Source: Streptomyces sp. DH5 (GTDB lineage: Bacteria; Actinomycetota; Actinomycetes; Streptomycetales; Streptomycetaceae). From it: a stretch of 64,000 bases of DNA. A program made the translations under genes and the position numbers. Below, one piece after another: positions 18,660 through 27,254 of the stretch. The notes under the pieces were generated by a model. It did not search any database. It was not told the origin of the DNA and saw nothing but the letters and a program-made list of their open reading frames with translations. Each line of letters opens with the position of its first letter. Position 1 is the stretch's first letter. The stretch is taken from NCBI RefSeq assembly GCF_020873915.1, contig NZ_JAHWGP010000032.1, forward strand, positions 28,526 to 92,525, written 5' to 3'.

Positions 18660-19134
18660 ATCAGCGAGATCACCGGACACCGCAGCCTGGACGGGCAGCT
18701 CGAGGAGCGTGTCCACGCGCTGCTGGCCGGAGCAGTCGAAGGGTGGGGTGCGACCCGGGCGGGCTGGTCGGGGTCTCCTGCCTCGCCGACGGCCCGGACG
18801 CGTAGTGGGCCCAGGCGGTCCTTGACCACGGCGGCCGCATCGAGGCCCTCGTCCCCGCCCCCGGGTACCGCGACGGCTGCCCGGCTGGCACCACCCCACC
18901 TACGACCGGCTGACAGGCCTGGCGTGCGACGTTCACGAGACCGGCCTGAGCGTCTCCGACTCCCACGCCCCCATGGCGGGCAGCGAGATCCTCGTCGGGC
19001 TCGTCGACGAACTGCTCGCTGTGTGGGACGGCCACCCGGCCCGGGCCTACGGCGGCACCGCCGACGTCGTCGCCTACGCCGAGCGGCAGGGAACCACGGT
19101 GCGCGTCCTGTGGCCCCAAGGGGCTTCCCGCTGA
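18660..19134 (+). pseudogene. SLOG-like Rossmann protein, broken
   Basis: The reading begins ISEITGHRSL, the characteristic GHR start of small Rossmann-like (SLOG-type) proteins common in Streptomyces. It continues in three frames: GVSCLADGPDA, then an in-frame TAG near 18803, then WAQAVLDHGGRIEALVP, a frameshift near 18866, and finally a good C-terminus with MAGSEILVGLVDELLAVWDG and YGGTADVVAYA ending at TGA 19132-19134. At least two frameshifts and one nonsense codon make it non-functional. The family is thought to bind a nucleotide or nucleotide-derived signal. The assignment is from pattern recognition. Confidence 0.6.
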
Positions 19135-19299
19135 CCGCCGCGGACGCGTGCGCTCATCTGATGTTCCGGGGTGACGCCTGTCCGCATGTAGCGGAGATCT
19201 CCCAGGAGCGGAAAACACCGGCAGGGCTCCTGCCTCTCTCCGACGACTGGTCATGGTGGAGGAGTGCGAGACACAGGGAGCAGGGCCACGGCCAAAGCC

Positions 19300-19485
19300 C
19301 TACAGGGCGCCGGGAGGGGTCTTCGGCTCGAAAACGCTGTGCGGTGCATCCGGCCGGGAGGGGGGAACCTGGCGCAGCACCTGAGCCAGGTCGCGGTGTA
19401 TCCGGTCGGCTTCCCCGCGGACCTGGACGGGGACGTCGCCGCGTTCGGCGACGAGGCGGTCGTAGACGGGGGTCTGCTGGAACAC
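19300..19485 (-). CDS. Small hypothetical protein, 61 aa
   Basis: A short charged protein starting at a GTG. The first half (FQQTPVYDRLVAERGDVP, then VRGEADRIHRDL) resembles the small conserved Streptomyces proteins that begin with Phe-Gln and carry AERGDVP. The second half is diverged. The only possible ribosome binding site (AAGGGAAA) is about ten bases away. It lies in a region of pseudogenes and may itself be decaying. Function unknown. Confidence 0.4.
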   Translation of the reverse strand: MFQQTPVYDRLVAERGDVPVQVRGEADRIHRDLAQVLRQVPPSRPDAPHSVFEPKTPPGAL

Positions 19486-19619
19486 GGTGGGCGGTTTCCC
19501 TTCAGCGAACGGTTCGCGGACTGGCGCAGGATACGGGGCCGGGACCTGCCCCGCTGGAGGAGGGCGTTCGGGCCAGGAGGGCGGGGACGGCGGCCTCGCT
19601 CACTGCGCGGCACCAAACA

Positions 19620-19896
19620 GCCGGTTCGGTCCGCGCACCAGCCAGGCCGACAAGTGGGCCACGAACTACGGGGCCGCCCGCCGGTTCTGCGAGCGCGAGG
19701 GGCGTCTCCGAGTACCGAGGAACACATCGGGACGATCACCGCCGGCGGGGAGGGGAGTGCTGATCAGGAGGTCCGACAGCTCAAGCTCGGGGCATGGATC
19801 GGCAGCCAACGCGGCAGATCCGCGGCCCCCTCTCCCGAGCGCCTGGAACAGCTCTCCGTCATCGGCATGCGCTGGACAGGACGATGCGTTGCATGA
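19620..19896 (+). pseudogene. Helicase-associated (HA) domain remnant
   Basis: In one frame the sequence reads KWATNYGAARRFCEREGRLRVPR. After a frameshift near 19720 the next frame reads LKLGAWIGSQRGR, SPERLEQLSVIGMRW and a stop. These are consecutive parts of the helicase-associated repeat found at the C-terminus of large Streptomyces DEAD/DEAH helicases, often carried on plasmids, integrative elements and chromosome ends. The helicase core is missing. Confidence 0.65.
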
Positions 19897-20230
19897 GTGC
19901 CGTGGCAGCGTGTACAGCACCGCGTCGGTATCCAAGTGACACGGCTGACTCACGTGACCAGTTCGGACGGCGATGGTGGAGGCTTCGTCTTCCGGTGTTC
20001 CGGTGTTCCGTGGGTGGCGGGGCGGTAGTCAGCTGGGGCTGGTCGACGGTCGTGACCTTTAGCACACGAAGCATGCGCGGCATGTCACCGCGGTAGTTGT
20101 TCGTCGATCCCGTCGCTTCCCTCTTCCACTCCCCCACCATCAGCCCGTATGTCCGCCCTGCGCGCACCATCGTGCTCCGGGAGTTCCCGGAGGGGGAACC
20201 CCGGACGCCCCCACCCCGCCCGGTGGCGGC
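19897..20230. other. Intergenic region, no supported gene
   Basis: No coding signal is visible. Near 20183-20199 a short inverted repeat (GTTCCC/GGGAAC, five-base loop) lies just beyond the stop of the MerR gene on the minus strand and could serve as its terminator. Confidence 0.35.
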
Positions 20231-21175
20231 TCAGGCCGCCGCGTCGTTCTGTGCCCGCAGGGCCGCGAGAAGCCAGTCGTGCGCGGCCCCGGGTGTCGGC
20301 TCGGGCCGGCCACCCCGCGGGGTGTTCACCACTGCCGTCAGCTCCCAGTACCGGTCCAGCCGTGGGTCGGCTGTGAGCTGCCTGGCCAGCAGCCGGCGGA
20401 AGTCGGGGGTGTCCCTGGTGCCGTACGCGCTTGCGTAAGCGGCCACGAAGCCGTCCAGCGCCTCGCCGGGGTACGGGGGACGGTCTTGGCGCAGTTGCGG
20501 ACCTGCCAACTCGTACGCCTCGGCGAGACCCGTGTACAGCACGTCCGCCCCGCGGGCCCCTGTGGCCCGGTGCGCCTCGGGCTGGGGCCGGGCGCCGATC
20601 GGGCAGGGACGGGTGACGAGGGCGTTCAGCAGGGCGAAGGCCAGCACCTGGGCCGGCTCAGGGTCGTCGGGCGGCTGCGGGACCGCCACTTCCAGGAACA
20701 CGGCGGTCGGCCCGGCCGACATCCGCGGCGGCAGCCAGGTGCGCCAGAACCGGGCCAGCGGGGCCGTGCTCGGCGGGGTGTCCACCGCGCCGAGCAGCCG
20801 CAGCCGGTCGGCGCGCTCCCCGGGCGGGCACTCCCGCACCAGGCGCAGTGCCGCCTCCCGCCAGCGCAGGGCCGTGAGCTGGAAGCCGAGTGCACGCAGC
20901 CGTCCGGCGACGGCGTCCTCCAGGGCGGCGCCGAGCGCGTCCTCCTCGTTGAGGACGCGGCACACCTCGGGGACCGGGAGGTCCAGGGCGCGCAGGGAGC
21001 GGATCAGGCGCAGCCGGTCCAGCGCGTCGGGTCTGTACCGGCGGTGCCCGCCGACGCTGCGGGCTGCCTCCGGCAGTAGTCCGCGGTCGGAGTAGTAGCG
21101 GACGGTCTTGACGGTGACGTGCGCGTGCTCGGCGAGTTCACCGATGCTCCACAAACCGTCGTGTGACGCGGGCAC
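20231..21175 (-). CDS. MerR-family transcriptional regulator
   Basis: A 314-aa regulator. The N-terminal winged helix-turn-helix (about 9-75) has WSIGELAEHAHVTVKTVRYYSDRGLLP and GGHRRY, standard for MerR. A dimerisation helix and a long Pro/Arg-rich C-terminal domain follow without the Cys residues of metal sensors, so a small-molecule or unknown signal is likely. The GTG at 21175 follows GGGAGG five bases upstream. It is divergent from a two-domain hydrolase gene whose promoter has the 19-bp spacer that MerR proteins act on. Confidence 0.9.
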   Translation of the reverse strand: MPASHDGLWSIGELAEHAHVTVKTVRYYSDRGLLPEAARSVGGHRRYRPDALDRLRLIRSLRALDLPVPEVCRVLNEEDALGAALEDAVAGRLRALGFQLTALRWREAALRLVRECPPGERADRLRLLGAVDTPPSTAPLARFWRTWLPPRMSAGPTAVFLEVAVPQPPDDPEPAQVLAFALLNALVTRPCPIGARPQPEAHRATGARGADVLYTGLAEAYELAGPQLRQDRPPYPGEALDGFVAAYASAYGTRDTPDFRRLLARQLTADPRLDRYWELTAVVNTPRGGRPEPTPGAAHDWLLAALRAQNDAAA

Positions 21176-21206
21176 TTGAACCTCCCTCAGGGGGAGTTCC
21201 TACCGT
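21176..21206 (+). promoter_or_regulatory. MerR-type promoter with 19-bp spacer
   Basis: TTGAAC (21176-21181) and TACCGT (21201-21206) are separated by exactly 19 bp, the long spacer typical of MerR-activated promoters. A CTCCC/GGGAG dyad (21182-21186 and 21192-21196) is inside the spacer. The -35 box begins at the base next to the MerR start codon, and the dyad overlaps the MerR ribosome binding site on the other strand, so binding could also control MerR synthesis. Transcription would run into the hydrolase at 21271. Confidence 0.7.
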
Positions 21207-21270
21207 ACCGGCGAGCGTGGGCCGGGCGTACGGGCCGGTCCGCGGGCGACCGCGTGCGAAGGAGAGGGTC

Positions 21271-22851
21271 ATGACCGCGTTCATACTGGTACCCGGCGTG
21301 TTCACCGGCGTCCACGTCTGGGAGGAGACGGCTGCCCGGTTGACCGGGGCCGGCGCCGAGGCACGGCCGGTCGCTCTCACGGGACTTGACGGATCACATG
21401 GTCCGGTGGGGTCCTCGGGGGCCGCACGGTCCGGCGTCGGCCTGGAGACGCATATCGCTGACGTGGTCCGGGCGATCGACTCTGCGGTGAGCACGGCTGT
21501 CGCGACGGGAAGGGCCGCCGACCGGGAGATCGTGCTGGTCGGTCACGATTACGGCATTCATCCGGTGCTGGGCGCCGCGGACCGGCGGGCGGAGCGCGTC
21601 GCCCGCGTCGTGTACCTGGACGCGGGGATGCCGAGGGACGGCGTCCCGGCCCTGGCGGCGGTGCCCGACCAGGCACTGCGCGAGCAGGTGCGCAAGCGGG
21701 CCGGCGTGGAGGGAGCCGACGGGGAACTGGCTCCTCCGGACCGCGACGAGTGGCGACGGTGGGGCAGTACCGAAGGGGTTTCCGCCGCGGCCCTCGACCG
21801 GCTCACAGCACTGGCCGCGCCGCAGCCGCTGGGCACTCTTTGCCAGCCACTGCGCCTGACCGGCGCGGCGGCCGCACTGCCCACCACCGCAGTGCTGTGC
21901 ACCGCCAACGGCGCGAGTGTCGAAATGGTGCGGAGACTGGTGGGCTTCGGCGACCCCGCCCTGCAAGTCCTGACCGATCCCCGAGTGACCTTCTTCGAAC
22001 TTCCCACCGGGCACTGGCCGATGCTTTCCTGCCCCGACGAACTGGCGGAGGTACTGCTGCGGGCCGCAGCCGGCGGAGGGCAGCGGTTGGAACCGGCCGG
22101 CCCCGCGGAACCACCCGCCCACCTGCGGCCGTTCCGGTTGAAGGTGCCCGAGGTTCCCCGTGAGCGACGGGAGCACGTCGACCTCTACCCGCCGCCCGGC
22201 GCCGAGGGCCGGGTCCCCGCAGTGGTGTTCGTACACGGCGGACCGGTGCCCGCCGGGGCCCGGCCGACCCCGCGGGAGTGGCCGACCCTGGTGGGATACG
22301 CCCGGTACGCGGCCGGGAGAGGCGCCGTGGGCGCCACCCTCGACCACCGGCTGCACGACGTGGCCGACTACGAGTGCGCCGCCGCGGACGTGGCCGCCGC
22401 GGTGGAACTGGTCCGGGCCGATCCGCGGGTGGACCCGGAACGGATCGCACTATGGTTCTTCTCGGGCAGCGGACTGCTCACGGCGGACTGGCTGGCCGCG
22501 CCACCGGCGTGGCTGCGCTGTCTGGCGGCCACCTACCCGGTCCTGGCTCCGCTGCCGAACTGGGGGCTCACCGGCAATCGCTTCCGGCCGGCGGAGGCCC
22601 TGCCCCACGCGGGCGCCCTGCCCGTCGTCCTCACCCGGGCAGGACTGGAGAGCCCTGAGATCGCCGCCACCGTCCAGACATTCCTGGCCGCGGGCAAGGA
22701 ATGTGGGGCGGCCGTCGAGGTGGTCGACGTACCGAACGGCCACCACGGCTTCGAGACCGCCGACCCGGTCGGTGAGTGGCAAGCGGCCGTGGACCGCGCG
22801 ATGCACTCGGTACTGGCGCACCTGACGGTCCCATCCTCTGCAGCGGGCTGA
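21271..22851 (+). CDS. Tandem two-domain alpha/beta hydrolase
   Basis: A 526-aa protein made of two unrelated hydrolase domains. Domain 1 (about 1-265) begins FILVPGVFTGVHVW, like small esterases, but has Asp93 at the nucleophile position (GHDYG) and ends with a GHWPMLS His. Domain 2 (about 285-520) resembles dienelactone-hydrolase-type proteins, with a VVFVHGGPVP oxyanion loop, a WFFSGSG nucleophile elbow and a GHHGFE His. The ATG at 21271 has AAGGAG six bases upstream. It is apparently under the divergent MerR protein. The fusion is unusual and might be a natural joining of two adjacent genes. Substrates unknown. Confidence 0.8.
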   Translation: MTAFILVPGVFTGVHVWEETAARLTGAGAEARPVALTGLDGSHGPVGSSGAARSGVGLETHIADVVRAIDSAVSTAVATGRAADREIVLVGHDYGIHPVLGAADRRAERVARVVYLDAGMPRDGVPALAAVPDQALREQVRKRAGVEGADGELAPPDRDEWRRWGSTEGVSAAALDRLTALAAPQPLGTLCQPLRLTGAAAALPTTAVLCTANGASVEMVRRLVGFGDPALQVLTDPRVTFFELPTGHWPMLSCPDELAEVLLRAAAGGGQRLEPAGPAEPPAHLRPFRLKVPEVPRERREHVDLYPPPGAEGRVPAVVFVHGGPVPAGARPTPREWPTLVGYARYAAGRGAVGATLDHRLHDVADYECAAADVAAAVELVRADPRVDPERIALWFFSGSGLLTADWLAAPPAWLRCLAATYPVLAPLPNWGLTGNRFRPAEALPHAGALPVVLTRAGLESPEIAATVQTFLAAGKECGAAVEVVDVPNGHHGFETADPVGEWQAAVDRAMHSVLAHLTVPSSAAG

Positions 22852-22899
22852 TGATCCCACAGCCTGGAGCGTTTCGTCCTGGGGTCGGTGTTTGCTCCC

Positions 22900-22995
22900 A
22901 TCGAGGTCGGCGGCGAGGTGGGTGAGGAAGACAGCGGCCGTCTGGGGGCGGCCGGTGTTGTGGACGCACATGAACAGGACGGAGGGACGGGTGTC
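22900..22995 (-). pseudogene. Arsenate reductase (LMW-phosphatase type) N-terminal remnant
   Basis: About 32 codons read PSVLFMCVHNTGRPQTAAVFLTHLA, clearly the phosphatase-like active-site loop of thioredoxin-coupled ArsC proteins (normally C-V-H-N-A-G-R-S-Q). The Ser after the Arg is Pro here, and the frame then degenerates. It follows the decayed arsenite permease on the same strand, as arsC follows acr3 in Streptomyces ars operons. Confidence 0.7.
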
Positions 22996-23056
22996 AGGCG
23001 CAGGCGGTGTCTTCCGCGAGGGCAGGCCGGACGGTGGCCGTGGTGGCGGGTTGGGG

Positions 23057-23650
23057 GGAAGGAGCAGCGGGCGACGAGGGCGAGGGCGACGTAGACGAGT
23101 CCGATGAGGACGAAGACCTCGATGAGGGGGCCGGCGACACCAGCGAGGGCCTGGCCGGAGGTGGTGCTGCAGATGGCGATGGCCAGCTCGAAGTCGTTGC
23201 CCGCAGTGGTGGAGGCGAGCATCGTCGCACGCGGGTGGTCCAAGTCGGCAGTGCGGCCGAAGGCCATGGGCCCGGCCCAGCATCAGGCGAGTACACCAGC
23301 AAATGGCGGGGCGATGCCCGCGACGACGAAGAGCTGGGAGGTGATGGCGTCACTTCGGAGGGCGATGAGGCGAAGAAGATGACGATGGGTGAACAGCAGT
23401 CCGTACAGGGCGAAGGGGCCGATGCGGGAGATCAGCTTGGTCTCGTACCAGGTACGGCCCTTGTCTTCTCGCCGATTCGGCGAGTGCGGTAACCGGCGTC
23501 GAGCGGGATGTGGAGGAAGATGAGGACGCTGCGGGCGATCTCCCACACCGACAGGTCCAAGGTGGTCTGCTTCAGGCCGAGCCGGCCCGGCAGTACGGAG
23601 AGGCCAAACCAGCCCAGCAGGCTGAACGCGACGACCCGGAAGACAGGTTG
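23057..23650 (-). pseudogene. ACR3-type arsenite permease remnant
   Basis: The C-terminal two thirds of an ACR3 arsenite efflux protein appear in three frames: FSLLGWFGLSVLPG, QTTLDLSVWEIARSVLIFL, RIGEKTR (about 23647-23455); WYETKLISRIGPFALYGLLFT and DAITSQLFVV (about 23453-23286); AGNDFELAIAI, TSGQALAGVAGPLIEVFVL and GLVYVALA (about 23235-23057). At least two frameshifts separate them and the N-terminal third is missing. The essential Cys region is lost or displaced, so it cannot export arsenite. Confidence 0.78.
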
Positions 23651-23854
23651 AAGTCGACCGGGCCACCATGGGACCCGAGCTGTACACATCGCCTGCCTGC
23701 TGGGGAGCACCATCGGAAGCGATGCCATCCGTCGCCTCCCCTGCCAGCCGGGCCTCTCATGGCGCTCTTGGCCAGGCAAGGGTGCTGCGGGGCCTTGACG
23801 CGTTGAGCACGCCCGCGAGCGGTCGCATGACGACTACTGCAGAGAACACGGCTG

Positions 23855-24064
23855 TCAGCGACTGGAGTCGCTGATGCCGGCGGCCAGCTGGCCCACGATG
23901 TCCAGCACTCCCTGCCCGAACGCGGTCGGCGCGACGAGGATGCCGAAGACCAGGACGATCAGCACCGTCAGCTTCTCGTCGTTGCGGCTGCGCGCCTGAG
24001 TCCGCCGGCGCAGTCGTAGAACGATGATGATCGCGAGCAGTGCCGCCACATTGATCGTCAGCAC
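23855..24064 (-). CDS. Small membrane protein, 69 aa
   Basis: A small protein starting at GTG 24064 after a GGGGGA site. One hydrophobic helix near the N-terminus (NVAALLAIIIVLRL) is followed by a basic Arg-rich loop and a second hydrophobic segment (LTVLIVLVFGILVAPTAFG) ending in a short amphipathic tail. It appears to belong with the Mrr-like nuclease gene upstream on the same strand, although 230 bp separate them. The family resembles small membrane proteins of Streptomyces integrative elements. No function is known. Confidence 0.55.
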   Translation of the reverse strand: MLTINVAALLAIIIVLRLRRRTQARSRNDEKLTVLIVLVFGILVAPTAFGQGVLDIVGQLAAGISDSSR

Positions 24065-24297
24065 GGGAATCCCCCGTCCAGCGCGTACACACTCTGCCCT
24101 GGTGTAGTCAGCAACGAATTCACAGACACCCCTGTCGGCCACTGTTGGCGGCGAAGCACGCCTGGATCGGCTGGAACCGCCGTATTGCGTCGAGCACACT
24201 CCATCGGCACTGGCACCCCCTTGAGGAACGGATGTACTGAACCGAACGGGCAGCCGGGCCCGTCCTATCGGTCGAGACACTGCAGGTGGGACGGTTG

Positions 24298-25002
24298 TCA
24301 CGAGTGCGCTGTCGGTCGTCGCGGTGGGGGTACCGCACCCAGCAGTTCCCACAAGGGGCGTGAGCCGGTCGCCCACTGCGCGAGAACCTGGCGGTCGACG
24401 AGGTGGAGGCGCTGCTGCCGGGCGAAGGTGCGGCCGGGGGCGGTGATGCGGCCGTTGGTGACCATGACGACGACGTCCGCCTGGTGGACGGGGCGGCCCG
24501 TGCCGTTGAGGACCTGCAGGTCGGGCGTGCCGACGGCCGCGCCCCGGTCGCCGTTTCTGCGGTGCTTGCACTGGAGGACCCAGCGCCGGCCGTAGGGGTC
24601 AGTGGCTTTCACGTCCGCGCCGAGATCGCCTCGGCCGCCGACCTGAACGGCGTCCGTGCAGCCGTCGCGGTGCATCAGGTCCCTGATCGCGTGCTCGAAC
24701 CGGCGGTGGGTGAGCGCGTCCAGCTGTGCGAGCCCGTAGCGCAGTGCATGTGCCTGGACCTGTTGCCACTGCGCGCGCCGGGTACGGTGCTGCCACCAGC
24801 TCAGGCCGCCCAACACCAGGAGGAGAGCGGCGACGACGAGGACCCACCAGTGTGCGATCAGCCAGTTGACCACCATCGTCATGAGGCTGATGGCCGCCAC
24901 CGCGGCAACCCCCAGGGCCAACAGCTGCACGTCGTCCTGCTGCCGGCGGTTGCGCCGGGAACGCCGGACGGCACTGCGGCGCCGGGGCGAGCGCCGGCTC
25001 AT
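24298..25002 (-). CDS. Membrane-tethered Mrr-like restriction endonuclease
   Basis: A 234-aa protein. A very basic N-terminus (1-22) precedes two hydrophobic helices (about 27-68), then an Mrr_cat domain (about 98-215): FEHAIRDLM (Glu103), RGDLGADV (Asp130 as the metal ligand) and LQCKH (Gln144, Lys146). This is the PD-(D/E)xK pattern with Q-x-K seen in Mrr and related type IV nucleases that cut modified or foreign DNA. The membrane anchor suggests action at the DNA entry site. The ATG overlaps the stop of the upstream gene (ATGA), implying translational coupling. Confidence 0.85.
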   Translation of the reverse strand: MSRRSPRRRSAVRRSRRNRRQQDDVQLLALGVAAVAAISLMTMVVNWLIAHWWVLVVAALLLVLGGLSWWQHRTRRAQWQQVQAHALRYGLAQLDALTHRRFEHAIRDLMHRDGCTDAVQVGGRGDLGADVKATDPYGRRWVLQCKHRRNGDRGAAVGTPDLQVLNGTGRPVHQADVVVMVTNGRITAPGRTFARQQRLHLVDRQVLAQWATGSRPLWELLGAVPPPRRPTAHS

Positions 25003-25363
25003 CGCCCACCGCCCGAGGTGGAGAAGTCGATCGGGTACGAAACCGTCGGTGTGGGCCGTACCGGCTCCCTCGTAGGGACGTCGAACGCGATGGGTACGAC
25101 ACCGTGGGCCGCGGCACGCTCACGCGCGCCGCCCGACCGGGGCTCTGATCGAAGCGGATCGGAGAAGTCGCCACCGGCCCCTCCCCCGGCTTCGAGCGGG
25201 AACCTGCGGCGTCGCCCGCTTGCCCATTGCTCTTGCCGAAACCCACGACGGCGACGGCGACCAACACGAAGACCGCGAGTTCCCGCCGAGCGCCCGGCGC
25301 CCACCGAAGGTGCCCGCGCACCAGCGTCCCGTCGGAACGCGCATACGACCCTACGAACGGCAT
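24999..25363 (-). pseudogene. Small membrane-anchored protein with TVSYP repeats, frameshifted
   Basis: From ATG 25363 the frame encodes MPFVGSYARSDGTLVRGH, a hydrophobic helix (LAVFVLVAVAVVGFG) and a Gly/Ser-rich linker. PRPTVSYP then falls out of frame near 25090, and a second repeat, TPTVSYPIDF, appears one frame over before the stop at 24999. A one-base deletion would explain this. The gene overlaps the Mrr-like nuclease start by ATGA. It resembles single-helix proteins with repeated TVSYPI motifs in Streptomyces mobile regions. A sequencing error cannot be excluded. Confidence 0.5.
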
Positions 25364-26287
25364 TTGGTCCTCCCCCGAGTCATCACGTCCAAGTGAGGAC
25401 CATGCTCAGGGCGGCCACTGACAGACGATCTAGGCCGGAGGGGTGCAGAGTGCCTGTTCAGGACAACCGGTTTCCCCTTTCCTGCGCCGACCGCTGTCCG
25501 GCTTCGCTCGAACGACAGTTCCGCGCCCACTCAAGCCTGCCTGCGGACCCAGCCAGCGGTGACCGGCCGCGCCCATGGGTCGGCCCAAGCGACGACGGGC
25601 TCGTTCTCCACCCCCGAGACGAGATGTCGGCCGTTCACGTCGACCGGGCACGGCTCCGCTCGCCCCGGACGGACGTCGCCGTGCTCAGCCGACGGACTGC
25701 AAATGGACAACCAGGACATGGCCGAACTCGGCATGCACTGAGCGCTTTCAGCGTTGCCTCTCCAGGGTGAGGACGGCGGCGGCGACGGCGGTCATCCGGT
25801 GGGTACTGCAGCGAGTTCTGTGGAAGATGCGCCGGGACTTCAGTCGCGCGCCATGGCGCCTGGCGCACGTTCACGTGTACCGCCCGGTGAAGTGAACATC
25901 GACAGGGTGCCCGCACGGCTACCGCCTATGACCGAGCCCAACGCCGTCTCCCCCGCTGCCACAGGGGCACTCCGTGAAGGCGGACGACAGGAGCCCGGGG
26001 GCGGCAGCCTTCCCCGCCACCGCGGCGGGTGAAGGGCTGTCACCTCGGCTTCGCCGGGCGTCGAACTTCAACGACGTTTCGTGGCGACCCACTCAGCAAC
26101 GTACCGGCAGTGCACCTCAGCAGCGGGTGGCCACCACTCGGCGGGGTCCTGGCCGGACGCTGACCTGTTCGAGCGGGCGGTGACGGCGACCAGGCTGGCG
26201 TCGGCGCCCTGATCGTTGGCTTACTGTTCGTTCCAGAAAGGGGTGACCAGCCCAGGGCTTCCTCGCAGATCATGCAACACTCGACGC
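25364..26287. other. 900-bp region without a supported gene
   Basis: Short frames occur on both strands. The best, on the minus strand at 25531-25734, ends in HLVSGVENEPVVAW and RPVTAGWV, which looks protein-like but has no start, ribosome site or known family. I record no gene here. Confidence 0.4.
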
Positions 26288-26602
26288 GTGGCACCGCCCG
26301 GAGAACCGCCCAGTGCCAGTCCGCCCGGTTGCGGTCCGTATGCCTGTCCCTGCTGCAAGCTCTTGACGCTGGAAGCCCGGGGACAATTCCAGATCTGTGC
26401 CGAGTGCGGCTGGGAAGACGACGGCCAGGACGACCCGAACGCCGACGAGGTCCGGGGCGGCCCCAACGGAGCGGAGAGCCTGACCGACGCACGTCGTCGC
26501 TACGCGCAGTACGTCACAACAACGAGGGCAACAGATCCGAGATCGGCAGCCAATGGCGGCCCGGGCAGGTGGCGTTCGCGCCCGAACCGTCGTCGCATCT
26601 GA
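26288..26602 (+). CDS. CPCC-type cysteine-rich protein, 104 aa
   Basis: A small protein with two closely spaced Cys pairs: YACPCCKLLTLEARG, then FQICAECGWEDDGQDDP. It is followed by a NADEVRGGPNGAESLTDARRRYAQY helix. This is the CPCC cysteine-rich domain, a zinc-ribbon-like fold of unknown function that often occurs near toxin-immunity and accessory loci. The GTG at 26288 is chosen because the upstream extension has poor codon usage. Its last 25 residues are Arg-rich and may be a frame-shifted tail. Confidence 0.7.
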   Translation: MAPPGEPPSASPPGCGPYACPCCKLLTLEARGQFQICAECGWEDDGQDDPNADEVRGGPNGAESLTDARRRYAQYVTTTRATDPRSAANGGPGRWRSRPNRRRI

Positions 26603-27254
26603 GTACAGGGATTGGTCCACACCGGAGATCACCTCAGCCCTTTCCGGCACCGCGACCACGCGGACGGGACAGCCGTTGCGGGCGCCGCTCCTGTGTGCAG
26701 GGCCATGATGATCGCCCAGGGCTTGGCGCAACTCCGCGAGGCGGGGTTGCTTGAGACCGACGGTGCCGCGCACCTGCCGGCGACGTCTGTCACAGCATGT
26801 CTGAGCTTTCGCCCTCCCGCAGTAGCCATTCCCTCGCCGAAGGCGCATGTGCAGAGAGCTGACTGATCTGCATGCCTTCTTGCGTGAAGTCACCTTCGGC
26901 GGTGGGACGAGCTGTGCCACAGGGCCGGCCACGGGTGGTGGACGCCGTCAAGCGCCGCAGTGGCCCGCACCCACGCTGGGCCCACCCGCCGGCCCGGACC
27001 CAGGCACGTGCCGTGCCCGCTCCTCCAGCCTGAACAACAGGGCCGAATCGATGACTTTCAGCTCGCGCGGGAGAGGCTGATCGAAGTCCGTCGCTCCAGG
27101 CTGCCCGACAGCACCACACCCACGGGAGCCAGGAGTTCTCAGCGGAGAGCGGTGTAGCTGTGCAGCATGCCACCCACGGGCTCTTCCGTGGCGTCCGAGT
27201 TCTTCCCCGGGCCGCATGAGCCGGCTGACGGTACCGGGACCGAGGCAGTGCTCG
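26603..27254. other. 650-bp region without a supported gene
   Basis: Open frames on both strands lack coding bias and recognisable motifs. The interval is bounded by the CPCC gene and the stop of the PucR-type regulator. Confidence 0.4.
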
